The notes: generated from the sequence alone by a model not told the origin. Shown: positions 15,811 to 24,004, numbered from the stretch's first letter. The stretch: 25,496 bases of DNA from Gudongella sp049310905 (GCF_049310905.1 NZ_JBMEMN010000032.1:1-25496); one strand, 5' to 3'. Made by a program: numbers and translations.

Positions 15811-15839
15811 AGTATACCTTATTGAAGATTATTTGTGCA
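15811..15839 (-). promoter_or_regulatory. Probable sigma-A promoter for the 199-residue and DUF6544-like genes
   Basis: On the minus strand TGCACA (15834-15839) and TATACT (15811-15816) are 17 nt apart. The -10 is good and the -35 only partly matches. It lies just after the strong terminator at 15849-15890, so the downstream genes need their own start. Confidence 0.5.
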
Positions 15840-15848
15840 GATATGGAC

Positions 15849-15890
15849 GCAAAAAAAGGATTTGCAGTCTCCTGCAAATCCTTTTTTTGC
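15849..15890 (-). terminator. Very strong terminator after the transporter gene
   Basis: A perfect 19-bp stem (15849-15867 with 15872-15890) encloses a 4-nt loop; the core is GGATTTGCAG/CTGCAAATCC flanked by A7/T7. It begins within the transporter stop codon and closes the EBP2-linked operon. The long A/T flanks would let it work on either strand. Confidence 0.93.
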
Positions 15891-17017
15891 TATTCTGCAA
15901 CTTCAGCCTCTAATTTTTCTGAAGATGCATTAATGATCTTATATATACCAATGGTAAGTATTGGTATTACATAGAATATCAGGAAGCCCCAGGTTATTGT
16001 ACCATAACCTTGAGCAATCAATCCTATCAGTCCAAATTGTGCTATAAAAACTCCCAGGGCAAGCAATCCGACTGTAACTCCAGGAATTATCCATCCTTCC
16101 ATCTTCTTCTCTTTTTCATCATATACAGAAGTTATCCTCTCCGTTACAGCGTATATAAATCCTGTGCCCGTTTCAATAAGTGTACCGAATAAGGTTACTT
16201 GGAATACTATCATAAGGATAGGTGAAGCCAATGCACTTAAAATATACACAGTGGGGACGGCTGCTGTTAATATATCCGGATAGAATCCAGCCATGGCGAC
16301 GAAGAGAAGCACAGCTGGTGTTATTCCAATCAAGCCTGCCATAAGTCCTGCTCCAATTGCTTCCTTTCTAGTTTCAACATGTTTAACAGAAAAAAGCACC
16401 GCTGGAATTATACCCAGGTTATAGAATGCATATTTGAAACCTCCCAATGCCCATCCCGATTCCATGGTTCCGGTTGCTATTCCATCCGTAATAGCTCCTC
16501 CAAACTTGCTAAACAGCATTACAAGAAATACTATGTAAACTGTGTACAAGAGAAATGTCCAGTATGACAAGAACTTTTCTATTGCATCCGTTCCTTTCAA
16601 TACAAGGATCCCTACACCAATCATCATCGCTACAACCCCTATGTAGTAATTGATGCCGAACATTTCATTTAAAATGCTTCCTGCTGATGATGCTATTACA
16701 GCCAATACTATCAATAGCAAGACAACATAACATATTTCATATACCCACCATGCTTTGCCAAGAAGCTTCTTAAAGAATGTTCTATAGTCGTAAGCCTTAA
16801 ATACCCTTGCAAATTCAAATGTTGCTGCACAGACAACTCCCCAAATGACGCCTGATATTGCAAGCATTGCAATCAGACCTCCAACCGTTCCGAAGCTAAG
16901 GAAAAATTCCACTATCTCTCTTCCAGTTCCATAACCTCCGGCAATTACTACTGACTGAAAAATTATTCCTGGTATGAAATACTTCTTAAATGTGTCACTC
17001 TTAACAAAATTCATCAT
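15890..17017 (-). CDS. YkvI-like membrane transporter (APC/LeuT-fold)
   Basis: A 375-residue protein with about ten to eleven membrane helices. The N-terminal GGYGTGREIVEFF (about 27-39) is the unwound first-helix region typical of YkvI-like proteins, and the overall helix pattern fits LeuT-fold amino-acid transporters. The substrate is not known for the family. It is the last gene of an operon with a HisC-like and a class-III PLP enzyme, so import or export of an amino acid handled by them is likely. It starts 16 nt after the class-III gene, with AGGAGG placed close to ATG 17017. It ends at the 19-bp-stem terminator. Confidence 0.82.
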   Translation of the reverse strand: MMNFVKSDTFKKYFIPGIIFQSVVIAGGYGTGREIVEFFLSFGTVGGLIAMLAISGVIWGVVCAATFEFARVFKAYDYRTFFKKLLGKAWWVYEICYVVLLLIVLAVIASSAGSILNEMFGINYYIGVVAMMIGVGILVLKGTDAIEKFLSYWTFLLYTVYIVFLVMLFSKFGGAITDGIATGTMESGWALGGFKYAFYNLGIIPAVLFSVKHVETRKEAIGAGLMAGLIGITPAVLLFVAMAGFYPDILTAAVPTVYILSALASPILMIVFQVTLFGTLIETGTGFIYAVTERITSVYDEKEKKMEGWIIPGVTVGLLALGVFIAQFGLIGLIAQGYGTITWGFLIFYVIPILTIGIYKIINASSEKLEAEVAE

Positions 17018-17033
17018 AACTCCTCCTTTTATT

Positions 17034-18380
17034 CTACCAGCCTTTTGCTATATCAAGTACTGAGTCGGGAATATCACCATTTATGTATTCCACTATCGAT
17101 TCCTCAATTATCTTAAGAGCCTGATCAAGCTCTTCTCTAGTTATTACCAGAGGAGGCTGAATTCTCAAAACACCTGAAGCTAGAAAGATTACAATTACGC
17201 CCTTTTCCCAACATCTGTAACATATCTTGGCAGCCGCTTCCTTGTTGCCGATTTTTGTTGTTCTGTCCTTTACAAGATCCACTCCGATTGACAATCCCTT
17301 GCCTCTTACATCTCCAATTAATTCATATTTCTGCATCATTTCCGTAAATCTTTCCTTTACATACTCACCCAGTTCCTTTGACTTTTCAATCAAGTCTTCA
17401 TCTTGAATGATCTCAATAGTTTCAATTGAAGCTGCACATGATAGGGCATTTCCACTCATTGTGAAAAGGTGAGCCGGAGGACCAAGTGCTTCAGTTATCT
17501 CCTTTCTGGCAACAATAGCACTTAATGGAACACCTGAAGCCATTGATTTACCCATAACAATAATATCCGGTTCAATGTCGAAATGCTCAATGCTAAACCA
17601 TTTCCCTGTTCTTCCAAAACCCTGCTGTATTTCCTCGCTTACAAAAAGAATGCCGTTTTCTTTGCAAATCCTGTGAAGTTCCTTTACATATTTTTCTGGT
17701 GGAACAATCAATCCAGCATCACCTGCAATTGGTTCCATAACAACTGCAGCTATTTCCTCAGGCGGCATATATGTCGCCAATGATTCCTTGAAATCATTCA
17801 TGCATTCCAGATTGCAGGATTCGCTCTGCTTTTCATAGGAACATCTATAGCAATTTGGATACTTGATATGGGAAATGTCTGGCAGCAGCGGTCCAATTTT
17901 TCGCCTCATGTTTAAACTGATAGCTGATAATGACAATGCCCCTAAAGTTGAACCATGGTATGAACCCACGAATGAAATAATTTTACTCCTTCCCGTATAT
18001 GCCCTGACCATCTTGATCATTCCATCATTTGCATCTGAGCCTGATAGTCCATAAACAACTCTCTTCTCAAATTCTCCTGGAGTGATGCTACATAGCTTTT
18101 CACCTAGTGCCACTAAAGGTTCTGAATATGTATATGCTGCTGTATAGCTTATGAAGTTTTCCAGTTGATCCGTGATTGCCCGAGTTATCCTTGGGTGGCT
18201 GTGTCCAGTGTTCAACGATGCTGCACTTGAGAGCATATCAATGAACTGGTTGCCATCCATATCTTCAATTGTGGCTCCTCTTCCTTTCTTTATTGCCAGT
18301 GGATAATATGGTATCCTAGCGAAGTCAGAATATACCTTTGAATCTCTATCAACAATCTCAATACATTTGTCATATATCAC
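17034..18380 (-). CDS. Class-III PLP aminotransferase family protein, possibly an amino-acid epimerase
   Basis: A 448-residue fold-type I PLP enzyme of normal length. K278 (VMGKSM) should form the Schiff base; SGSDAND (113-119) binds the cofactor phosphate; EPIAGDAG (216-223) is conserved. The usual DEVQ motif reads SEEIQQGFGRTGKW (248-261), so the PLP-N1 Asp position holds E249. The GSDAND and IQQGxGRTG(K/T)W forms recall isoleucine 2-epimerase-like members rather than standard GABA or ornithine transaminases. An insertion carries four cysteines (C177, C180, C189, C193), a CxxC...CxxxC pattern that could bind metal. It is the second gene of the EBP2-linked operon, with a 13-nt gap to the gene before it. 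Whether it transaminates or racemises cannot be decided from sequence. Confidence 0.85.
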   Translation of the reverse strand: MIYDKCIEIVDRDSKVYSDFARIPYYPLAIKKGRGATIEDMDGNQFIDMLSSAASLNTGHSHPRITRAITDQLENFISYTAAYTYSEPLVALGEKLCSITPGEFEKRVVYGLSGSDANDGMIKMVRAYTGRSKIISFVGSYHGSTLGALSLSAISLNMRRKIGPLLPDISHIKYPNCYRCSYEKQSESCNLECMNDFKESLATYMPPEEIAAVVMEPIAGDAGLIVPPEKYVKELHRICKENGILFVSEEIQQGFGRTGKWFSIEHFDIEPDIIVMGKSMASGVPLSAIVARKEITEALGPPAHLFTMSGNALSCAASIETIEIIQDEDLIEKSKELGEYVKERFTEMMQKYELIGDVRGKGLSIGVDLVKDRTTKIGNKEAAAKICYRCWEKGVIVIFLASGVLRIQPPLVITREELDQALKIIEESIVEYINGDIPDSVLDIAKGW

Positions 18381-18393
18381 TTTTAGCTCTCCC

Positions 18394-19506
18394 TTAACAT
18401 GTGTACTTTACTTCGTTTTCAATTCTTCTAAACCTATCAATCAAGTCATCCACATCAGCATGAATCATAAGCCTTACAAAGTTCTGTCCCAATCCTACAA
18501 AACCTCTGCAAGATACAGAAATGATTTCATGCTTCATCAAAAGTTTCTCAAGGTCCACACTCTTGTCAGGATGCATTAAAGTCATAATAGGCACTGACTT
18601 GTCGGTCTGGACTACAACGAGTTCTTCTAATGATTCAGTAAATCTTTTCTTGAGCGCAATAATTTTTTTTGAACAATCTTTCATGAACTGACAATCTTTT
18701 AAAGCTGCTTCCGCAATATGCCTTGCAATGCTATTCATTTCATAAGGATTAGAGACCTTGTTGTATTGATGTGAAACTTCTTTTGATGTAACCATATATC
18801 CCGCTCTTAAACCAGCCAGTCCCAATCCCTTTGACAGGGATCTTATTACTATCAGGTTTTCATATTTATTCATTAGTGTTATTGCCGAGTTGCTTTTGCT
18901 TATGAAATCACCGTATGCTTCGTCTATTACAATTGGTCTCCCTAGCTCAGAAGCATGCTTCACAATTCTCTCCAAATCATCAATATGGATGACCTGACCT
19001 GTTGGATTGTTGGGATTGTCGATATAAAACAATGAATGATCATTACTCATCATATCGATGAATACTTCAGGATTCATTTTAAAGTTATTGGAGCCATTCA
19101 GGATGTAACTTTCATATCTTCCACCATTGGCTTTTACATCGTCAACAAAATCAGAGAACTGAGGCGAGTAACCCATGACACTAGATGAATCGTCAATAAA
19201 TAATTTATTAATTTTATATATAAGTTCAATTGATCCATCTCCAAGAATAATCTGTCTCTCATCAACTTCAGAAACATCATCCCAATATTCCTTTATGACC
19301 CTTTTTAGGCTGATGGCAGGCTTTGGATATGTGTTCAGTTCAGCTATGTCAAATTCAAGAAATGCATTATGAACTTGCTGCGACATACCAAATGGATTAA
19401 TCCCATTTGAGCAATCCATAAACCCTCTAGTATCAAGCGGAGTGCTCTTCTCCTGAGCATAGCTGGACTTGTCAAGGTTTGTAATACACTTTCTAAATTC
19501 CACCAA
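18394..19506 (-). CDS. HisC/CobD-like class-I aminotransferase
   Basis: A 370-residue PLP enzyme resembling histidinol-phosphate aminotransferase and threonine-phosphate decarboxylase. Motifs (numbered from TTG): CSNGINPFG near 32-40, DNPNNPTG (163-170), IDEAYGDF with D195 for the PLP nitrogen, and RSLSKGLGLAGLRAGY with K226 for the Schiff base. No histidine or cobalamin biosynthesis genes adjoin it, so a catabolic or amino-acid-interconverting role in this operon is more likely. The frame runs open to ATG 19536, but AAAGGAGG lies inside that extension (19517-19524), 10 nt before TTG 19506. The sigma-54 transcript would also start at about 19540, so TTG (or GTG 19503) is the true start. First gene of the operon. 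Confidence 0.85.
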   Translation of the reverse strand: MVEFRKCITNLDKSSYAQEKSTPLDTRGFMDCSNGINPFGMSQQVHNAFLEFDIAELNTYPKPAISLKRVIKEYWDDVSEVDERQIILGDGSIELIYKINKLFIDDSSSVMGYSPQFSDFVDDVKANGGRYESYILNGSNNFKMNPEVFIDMMSNDHSLFYIDNPNNPTGQVIHIDDLERIVKHASELGRPIVIDEAYGDFISKSNSAITLMNKYENLIVIRSLSKGLGLAGLRAGYMVTSKEVSHQYNKVSNPYEMNSIARHIAEAALKDCQFMKDCSKKIIALKKRFTESLEELVVVQTDKSVPIMTLMHPDKSVDLEKLLMKHEIISVSCRGFVGLGQNFVRLMIHADVDDLIDRFRRIENEVKYTC

Positions 19507-19516
19507 AATGCCTTCA

Positions 19517-19524
19517 CCTCCTTT
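19517..19524 (-). promoter_or_regulatory. Ribosome binding site fixing the HisC-like start
   Basis: AAAGGAGG on the minus strand lies within the open frame that extends to 19536 and 10 nt before TTG 19506. It shows the upstream ATG is not used. Confidence 0.75.
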
Positions 19525-19550
19525 CTTTATAATCACATCAATATAATATT

Positions 19551-19566
19551 TGCAATAATCGGGCCA
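19551..19566 (-). promoter_or_regulatory. Sigma-54 (-24/-12) promoter for the HisC-like/class-III/transporter operon
   Basis: On the minus strand TGGCCC-N5-TTGCA keeps the invariant GG and GC at the required 10-nt spacing and differs from TGGCAC-N5-TTGCA at only one position. The predicted start is near 19540, about 34 nt before TTG 19506. A divergent gene for a GAFTGA-containing EBP supports its use. Confidence 0.82.
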
Positions 19567-19632
19567 AGTATGTCATTTCACCAAAATTATTCTGAATCAT
19601 TTCTTGAAACAAAACTCTATATGTTGGAATAT

Positions 19633-19648
19633 AAACCTTTACAGGTTT
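19633..19648 (-). promoter_or_regulatory. Candidate EBP2 binding dyad (proximal)
   Basis: AAACCT-N4-AGGTTT is a perfect 6-4-6 dyad centred about 100 nt upstream of the predicted sigma-54 start, a usual position for an enhancer site. No second copy of the same sequence was seen nearby, so the call is tentative. Confidence 0.4.
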
Positions 19649-19688
19649 TTCAGAAAAATAATCAATATTTTTGTTTCTTCTTTTCTTG

Positions 19689-19717
19689 TTGCAAATATTG
19701 TTTTTCAGGGATATAAT
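19689..19717 (+). promoter_or_regulatory. Sigma-A promoter of the EBP2 gene
   Basis: TTGCAA (19689-19694) and a perfect TATAAT (19712-19717) are separated by 17 nt. The start near 19724 gives a leader of about 200 nt before ATG 19926. Confidence 0.72.
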
Positions 19718-19722
19718 CAATA

Positions 19723-19740
19723 ACAAATGTACCAATTTGT
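19723..19740. promoter_or_regulatory. Candidate operator dyad at the EBP2 transcript start
   Basis: ACAAAT-N6-ATTTGT begins at the predicted EBP2 transcript start and is centred about 191 nt upstream of the divergent sigma-54 start. It could be an autoregulatory or distal enhancer site, but the half-sites are AT-rich and may arise by chance. Confidence 0.35.
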
Positions 19741-19925
19741 AACATGATGACTATCCTTCTATTCTTTTATGCTCAGTTAACAACGTTTGCATATTTTTAG
19801 TTATTACATACTTGCAATTTATCTCTGAGTTTTCAACATGTAGAGGGAACTAAACATAATGTTATTTTTTGTAATTTGTGTAACTTTTTGGGACATGTAA
19901 CCCTGTGAGAGAGGTGGTACACTTT

Positions 19926-21617
19926 ATGGCATACCAAGATAAGAATTCAGCAACCATGCTATTGTTTCAAGATGGCCTTGAATCTGAAGAGAAATTAATT
20001 ATTGACCTTTTTGAGGTTATTACTGGAATGATTCTTTATGAAGATATTTCATTATTGCTTTTAAGAGACGGTAAAATTCTTTCGGGATATTCATCTACAG
20101 ATGAATCCTTTCCAGGAGATAAGCTTAAGTCTCTTTTTAAGAGCCCTCAAGCTGACTATAATTCCAGAATCAAGCTTTTTGATGAAGGTGAATTTTCCTC
20201 CTACGGACTTGTTGCTTCATCATCTAGCAATAATTCTGTCAAACTTGATGAAATCCTTAGAAAAACAAAAAATTCGATATCAACCATATTTGAAAAGCAT
20301 ATAGATTTAATGAGGAAGTATACCTACCTCCTGGATTGCCTTGATTCAGTGGATGAGGGAATATCTGCGTGTGATGAAAATGGATTTCTTACATACATAA
20401 ATAAGTCTGCCTGCAGTATGCTGGATTCTGAAAAGCAAGACTTTCTTAATCAAGATTTGAAGACCTTTGTTTCAAACTCCATACTTGTTAAAGCTGTTAA
20501 GTCAAAAAAGGCTGTTTTAGATGTTGAATATCTTATAGAGCTTCCAAACCATTCAGTTAATCTTATGAATTCCGCTTACCCGGTATTTAAAGATAATTCA
20601 TTGATTGGGGCCATAGATATTTACAGAAAGAAGACTCGTTCATTAAAAGTCGCATCAGATCTTATGGGTCATCATGCAAGTTATGATTTTAATGATTTCA
20701 TAGGGAAAAGCAAGAAACTAAAGGATACAATCGATATTGCAAAGAGGTTTTCAAGAAGTGACAAAAACGTCCTTATAATAGGTGGCAGCGGGACAGGCAA
20801 AGAGCTTATGGCTCAGGCTATTCATAATCACAGCTCCAGAAAAGAAGGTCCTTTTGTTGCCATAAACTGTGCGAGCTATCCCAGGGATTTGTTTGAAAGT
20901 GAATTGTTTGGATATGATGAAGGTGCTTTTACAGGAGCTAAAAAGGGAGGAAAAATCGGAAAATTCGAACTTGCCGATGGTGGCACTATTTTCCTGGATG
21001 AGATTGGAGAATTGCATATGCATCTGCAGGCAAAATTGCTTCGGATAATAGAAACAAAAAGTTTAAGTAGAATAGGAAGCAATAAAAAAGTGGATATTGA
21101 TGTACGAATCATAACTGCTACAAATAGAAATCTTGAGGACATGATTCATAAGGAATCCTTTAGAGAAGACTTATACTACAGATTGAAAGTTTTGTTTCTA
21201 CCATTACCTCCTTTAAAGGACAGGGGTAATGATGTGCTTTTACTATGTAATTATTTTATACACAAGTTTTCCAATGATACCTTAAAAGGAGTCAATGGGC
21301 TAGATGAGGAAGCTACCAATCTAGTTCTTTCCTATGACTGGCCGGGGAACATTAGGGAGCTTGAGAATATAATATCCTTGTCTCTATTTTACTGCGATGG
21401 AGAATATGTAACAAAGGAAAACCTATTGCGTGCTGGCCTGATGACCGATGATTCAAGCCTATACTATACTAGCCCAAATAAAAACTTATCCGCAATTACA
21501 ACCGAACTTATCTTGAATACCTTAAAAGAAAATGATGGAAACAAGAAAAAGACCGCAGAGCAACTGGGTATCTCTAGAAATACAATATATAGAAAACTAA
21601 GACCCATGGATGAGTGA
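19926..21617 (+). CDS. Sigma-54-dependent enhancer-binding regulator with sensory N-terminus and PAS (EBP2)
   Basis: A 563-residue activator. Residues 1-125 form a sensory region without a family I can name, followed by a PAS domain (about 136-238), an AAA+ domain (about 258-483) and a Fis-type helix-turn-helix at the end (TAEQLGISRNTIYRKL). Walker A GGSGTGKE (286-293), GAFTGA (333-338), Walker B TIFLDE (354-359), REDLYYRL and WPGNIREL are intact, so it should activate sigma-54 promoters. ATG 19926 was chosen over GTG 19905 because GAGAGGTGG lies at 19908-19917. It is divergent from the HisC-like/class-III/transporter operon, whose -24/-12 promoter lies in the shared region, making that operon its probable target. 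The inducer is unknown and may be the transported amino acid. Confidence 0.92.
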   Translation: MAYQDKNSATMLLFQDGLESEEKLIIDLFEVITGMILYEDISLLLLRDGKILSGYSSTDESFPGDKLKSLFKSPQADYNSRIKLFDEGEFSSYGLVASSSSNNSVKLDEILRKTKNSISTIFEKHIDLMRKYTYLLDCLDSVDEGISACDENGFLTYINKSACSMLDSEKQDFLNQDLKTFVSNSILVKAVKSKKAVLDVEYLIELPNHSVNLMNSAYPVFKDNSLIGAIDIYRKKTRSLKVASDLMGHHASYDFNDFIGKSKKLKDTIDIAKRFSRSDKNVLIIGGSGTGKELMAQAIHNHSSRKEGPFVAINCASYPRDLFESELFGYDEGAFTGAKKGGKIGKFELADGGTIFLDEIGELHMHLQAKLLRIIETKSLSRIGSNKKVDIDVRIITATNRNLEDMIHKESFREDLYYRLKVLFLPLPPLKDRGNDVLLLCNYFIHKFSNDTLKGVNGLDEEATNLVLSYDWPGNIRELENIISLSLFYCDGEYVTKENLLRAGLMTDDSSLYYTSPNKNLSAITTELILNTLKENDGNKKKTAEQLGISRNTIYRKLRPMDE

Positions 21618-21620
21618 ATA

Positions 21621-21655
21621 AACAATCCAGCTACTCTGATAGTAGCTGGATTGTT
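21621..21655. terminator. Bidirectional terminator between EBP2 and the class-I aminotransferase
   Basis: AACAATCCAGCTACT (21621-21635) and its perfect complement (21641-21655) form a 15-bp stem with a 5-nt loop. TTTAT follows on the plus strand and TTTATT on the minus strand. It serves both convergent genes. Confidence 0.92.
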
Positions 21656-21656
21656 T

Positions 21657-22865
21657 TTATTCTAGTTTTGACTTAATAAGATTCCCAAGTTTTTCAATTC
21701 CTTCATTGATTTTCTCTGGAGGTACCGCGCTGAAACTAAGTCTCATGGAATTTCTTCCCTTTCCACCGCCATCTGTAAAGAATCCTTCTCCTGCGACATA
21801 AGCAACCTTAACACTAGGATCACTGATGGATTCCTTTAGAAGCTCCGTGGTATTGATTCCTCCTGGAAGTTCAACCCAGGTAAACAACCCACCATCTGGA
21901 TACGTCCATTTTGTGCCTTCAGGAAAATGCTTTTGGAGTGCCTTCATCATGGCGTCTCGTCTTTCCCTGTGAATTTCACAAAGCATCTTTTGGTGCTCCT
22001 TGTAATGACCTCTTTTGAAAAACTCCGCACAGAGTATCTGAGGAAGCATCGCAGTATGGGAATTTGTCGCTGATTTTGCATCATAAATCTTATCAATTAT
22101 ATATTTATCAGCCAAGATGTATCCAAGTCGACTGCCTGGAGAGAAGATTTTTGAAAAGCTGTTAGCCAGTACAGTATGACCTGTCTTGTCAAATGTCTTT
22201 ATAGGTGAGAGTTCTTCTCCGCTGTATCTAATATCTCTGTAAGGGTCATCTTCAAGAATGATTACATCATATTCGCTTCCAAGTTCAGCAACCTTTTTTC
22301 TTCTTTCAAGGGAAAGTGTTCTGCCAGTTGGATTTTGGAAAGTAGGTATAACATAAACCATCTTTGGATTGTACATCTTTATCTTTTCTTCAAGGTCCTC
22401 AACATCCATCCCATCATCATCCATTTCAACCGAAATGCACTTTGCCTGGAACATGTCAAATATCTCCACACTGTGTACAAATGTCGGTGACTCAACAAGT
22501 ATTACATCACCCGGATCAATAAATATCTGGCACATAAGATTCATCGCTTCAAGACCGCCGGTCAGGATCATTATCTCATCAGGATCAGCCTCCACCCCCT
22601 TGGGATTAAGAAGTTCACTTACTACAACTTCTCTCAGATCCTTGACACCTTCGACTGGCCCGTAGGACAATGCTTCAAAACCTCTTGTTTCCTTACTTAA
22701 TATATCATGGGATATTTCCCTTAAAATATCTACAGGCAGTGATTCCCTTGCCAGAGCGCCTCCTCCAAAAGAAATCATTCCAGGATTTGTCATTGCCCCG
22801 AAAAGTCCCCTTATTACAGCTGCAGATTCCTTCATGTTATCCATTCTTTTAGAAAACTTTACCAT
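21657..22865 (-). CDS. Class-I/MocR-type PLP aminotransferase (2-aminoadipate aminotransferase-like)
   Basis: A 402-residue PLP enzyme with an ISFGGGALARESLP opening (31-44), LTGGLEAMNLM (101-111), FQNPTG (176-181), EDDPY (205-209) and the Schiff-base lysine K239 in ANSFSKIFSPGSRLGY. This pattern fits LysN/2-aminoadipate and broad aromatic or branched-chain transaminases that resemble the catalytic half of MocR regulators; no DNA-binding domain is attached. It should exchange amino groups between amino acids and 2-oxo acids. ATG 22865 was chosen over GTG 22874; both have weak ribosome binding sites. It lies 65 nt after cobT on the same strand and may be co-transcribed with it, but a perfect dyad sits in the gap. 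Confidence 0.85.
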   Translation of the reverse strand: MVKFSKRMDNMKESAAVIRGLFGAMTNPGMISFGGGALARESLPVDILREISHDILSKETRGFEALSYGPVEGVKDLREVVVSELLNPKGVEADPDEIMILTGGLEAMNLMCQIFIDPGDVILVESPTFVHSVEIFDMFQAKCISVEMDDDGMDVEDLEEKIKMYNPKMVYVIPTFQNPTGRTLSLERRKKVAELGSEYDVIILEDDPYRDIRYSGEELSPIKTFDKTGHTVLANSFSKIFSPGSRLGYILADKYIIDKIYDAKSATNSHTAMLPQILCAEFFKRGHYKEHQKMLCEIHRERRDAMMKALQKHFPEGTKWTYPDGGLFTWVELPGGINTTELLKESISDPSVKVAYVAGEGFFTDGGGKGRNSMRLSFSAVPPEKINEGIEKLGNLIKSKLE

Positions 22866-22892
22866 TGTAATCACTTCTTTCTTTCATGATTT

Positions 22893-22910
22893 GAATGATA
22901 TGCATCATTC
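22893..22910 (-). promoter_or_regulatory. Dyad between cobT and the class-I aminotransferase
   Basis: GAATGAT-N4-ATCATTC is a perfect 7-4-7 dyad in the 65-nt gap. It could be an operator or a small mRNA hairpin; no T run follows and no promoter is clear. A second ATGCAT lies 12 nt away. Confidence 0.4.
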
Positions 22911-22930
22911 TTATATGCATCTAAAACAAT

Positions 22931-24004
22931 TTAATCTTCTCTCATATCAACAAGAACTTCGCTGTTTATTGATGCTTCCTCGAATGTACCCATATTTTCA
23001 AGAGTATAAAGTGCCATTTCAAGAACCTGGAATGCCAGCGGGCATCCAGAACCCTCTCCTAACCTCATTTTCATGGTTAGCATGGGCGATAAGCCCAATA
23101 CTTCCATCATTGCAGCAGAGCCCGGTTCCTGGGATAAATGGGATGGAATGATATAATCCCTTACATTTGGGTCAAGCTTTATTGCACAAAGAGCTGCAGC
23201 AGATGAAATGAATCCATCCATTACAATAGGCTTTCTGTTTTTGGCAGCGGATAGAAAAAGTCCACACATTCCACCGATATCAAAGCCTCCCACTTTTGAA
23301 AGTACATCAACAGGATCACCTGGATCAGGATTGTTTAAGTCAATTCCCCTCTTTATTACATTCATTTTGTGTAGATATTGAGATTCAGTAATACCCGCTC
23401 CCTTGCCACAGGTTATTGCCACATCAAGATCGCCCAAGACGCTTAGCATTGCAGCGGAAGTAGTTGTATTGCCCATTCCAAGCTCACCTGTTCCAAGAAT
23501 ATCGTAGCCCTCTGAAAAAAGGTTATCCCCAATCTCAATTCCCACTTCTATTGCCTGGATCGCTTCCAGATATGTCATGGCACTTTCGACTGCGAGATTT
23601 TTGGTGCCATTTGCAATTTTTTTGTCCACAATTCCGGGAGTTTTAATTTCTCCATTCATTCCAATATCAACTGTAACAATGTCAGCACCTGCATATTTAG
23701 CCATGGTTGCAACTCCGGTTATTCCCTTAACCATACTTTCAGCCAGGAGTCTTGTAAATACTTGTGGAGCAGCACTTACACCCTCTTCCATAACTCCATT
23801 GTCACTGCACATTACAACTATTGCCTTCCTGTCAATCTTATTCACAGTCTTGCCAGTAATTCCGGATAGCTTTATTGTCATTTCCTCCATAAAACCCAGG
23901 CTTCCTATGGGCTTAACCAATCCATCCCATTTCTCCCTGGTCCTTGCCATTGCTTCCTTGTCAGGAGATTCTATTTTCTCAAGTGTTTCTTTAAAAAGAC
24001 TCAA
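22931..24004 (-). CDS. cobT: Nicotinate-nucleotide--dimethylbenzimidazole phosphoribosyltransferase (CobT)
   Basis: A 357-residue enzyme that activates the lower-ligand base of cobamides by forming alpha-ribazole phosphate from nicotinate mononucleotide. The KPIGSLG start, MCSDNGVMEEGVSA, GMGNTTTSAAML, CGKGAGI and the C-terminal RLGEGSGCPLAF with the likely catalytic glutamate are all diagnostic, and the length is normal. TTG 24004 was chosen because GAGGTG lies 6 nt upstream (24011-24016), giving the expected N-terminus. The ATG at 24046 overlaps the -10 box and has no ribosome binding site. No other cobalamin genes are in the window and no room exists for a cobalamin riboswitch, suggesting base attachment or salvage rather than a full pathway locus. 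Confidence 0.94.
   Translation of the reverse strand: MSLFKETLEKIESPDKEAMARTREKWDGLVKPIGSLGFMEEMTIKLSGITGKTVNKIDRKAIVVMCSDNGVMEEGVSAAPQVFTRLLAESMVKGITGVATMAKYAGADIVTVDIGMNGEIKTPGIVDKKIANGTKNLAVESAMTYLEAIQAIEVGIEIGDNLFSEGYDILGTGELGMGNTTTSAAMLSVLGDLDVAITCGKGAGITESQYLHKMNVIKRGIDLNNPDPGDPVDVLSKVGGFDIGGMCGLFLSAAKNRKPIVMDGFISSAAALCAIKLDPNVRDYIIPSHLSQEPGSAAMMEVLGLSPMLTMKMRLGEGSGCPLAFQVLEMALYTLENMGTFEEASINSEVLVDMRED

Larger units (their letters stand above)
19507..19925 (+). other. Divergent regulatory region between the HisC-like operon and the EBP2 gene
   Basis: This 419-bp AT-rich stretch contains no convincing gene. It holds, left to right, the HisC-like ribosome binding site, a -24/-12 promoter (minus), a perfect 6-4-6 dyad, a sigma-A promoter (plus), a 6-6-6 dyad and a roughly 200-nt EBP2 leader. 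In the leader AACAT-A-ATGTT (19853-19863) is a short perfect palindrome, and ACATGT occurs twice. No attenuator or riboswitch-like structure was recognised. Confidence 0.7.

Noticed and set aside
19538..19735. 65-codon open frame on the minus strand upstream of the HisC-like gene
   Set aside because: It spans the -24/-12 promoter and the proximal dyad, lacks a ribosome binding site and has low-complexity AT-rich composition.
20751..21142. Minus-strand open frames inside the EBP2 gene
   Set aside because: They lie opposite the conserved AAA+ core and show no family resemblance.
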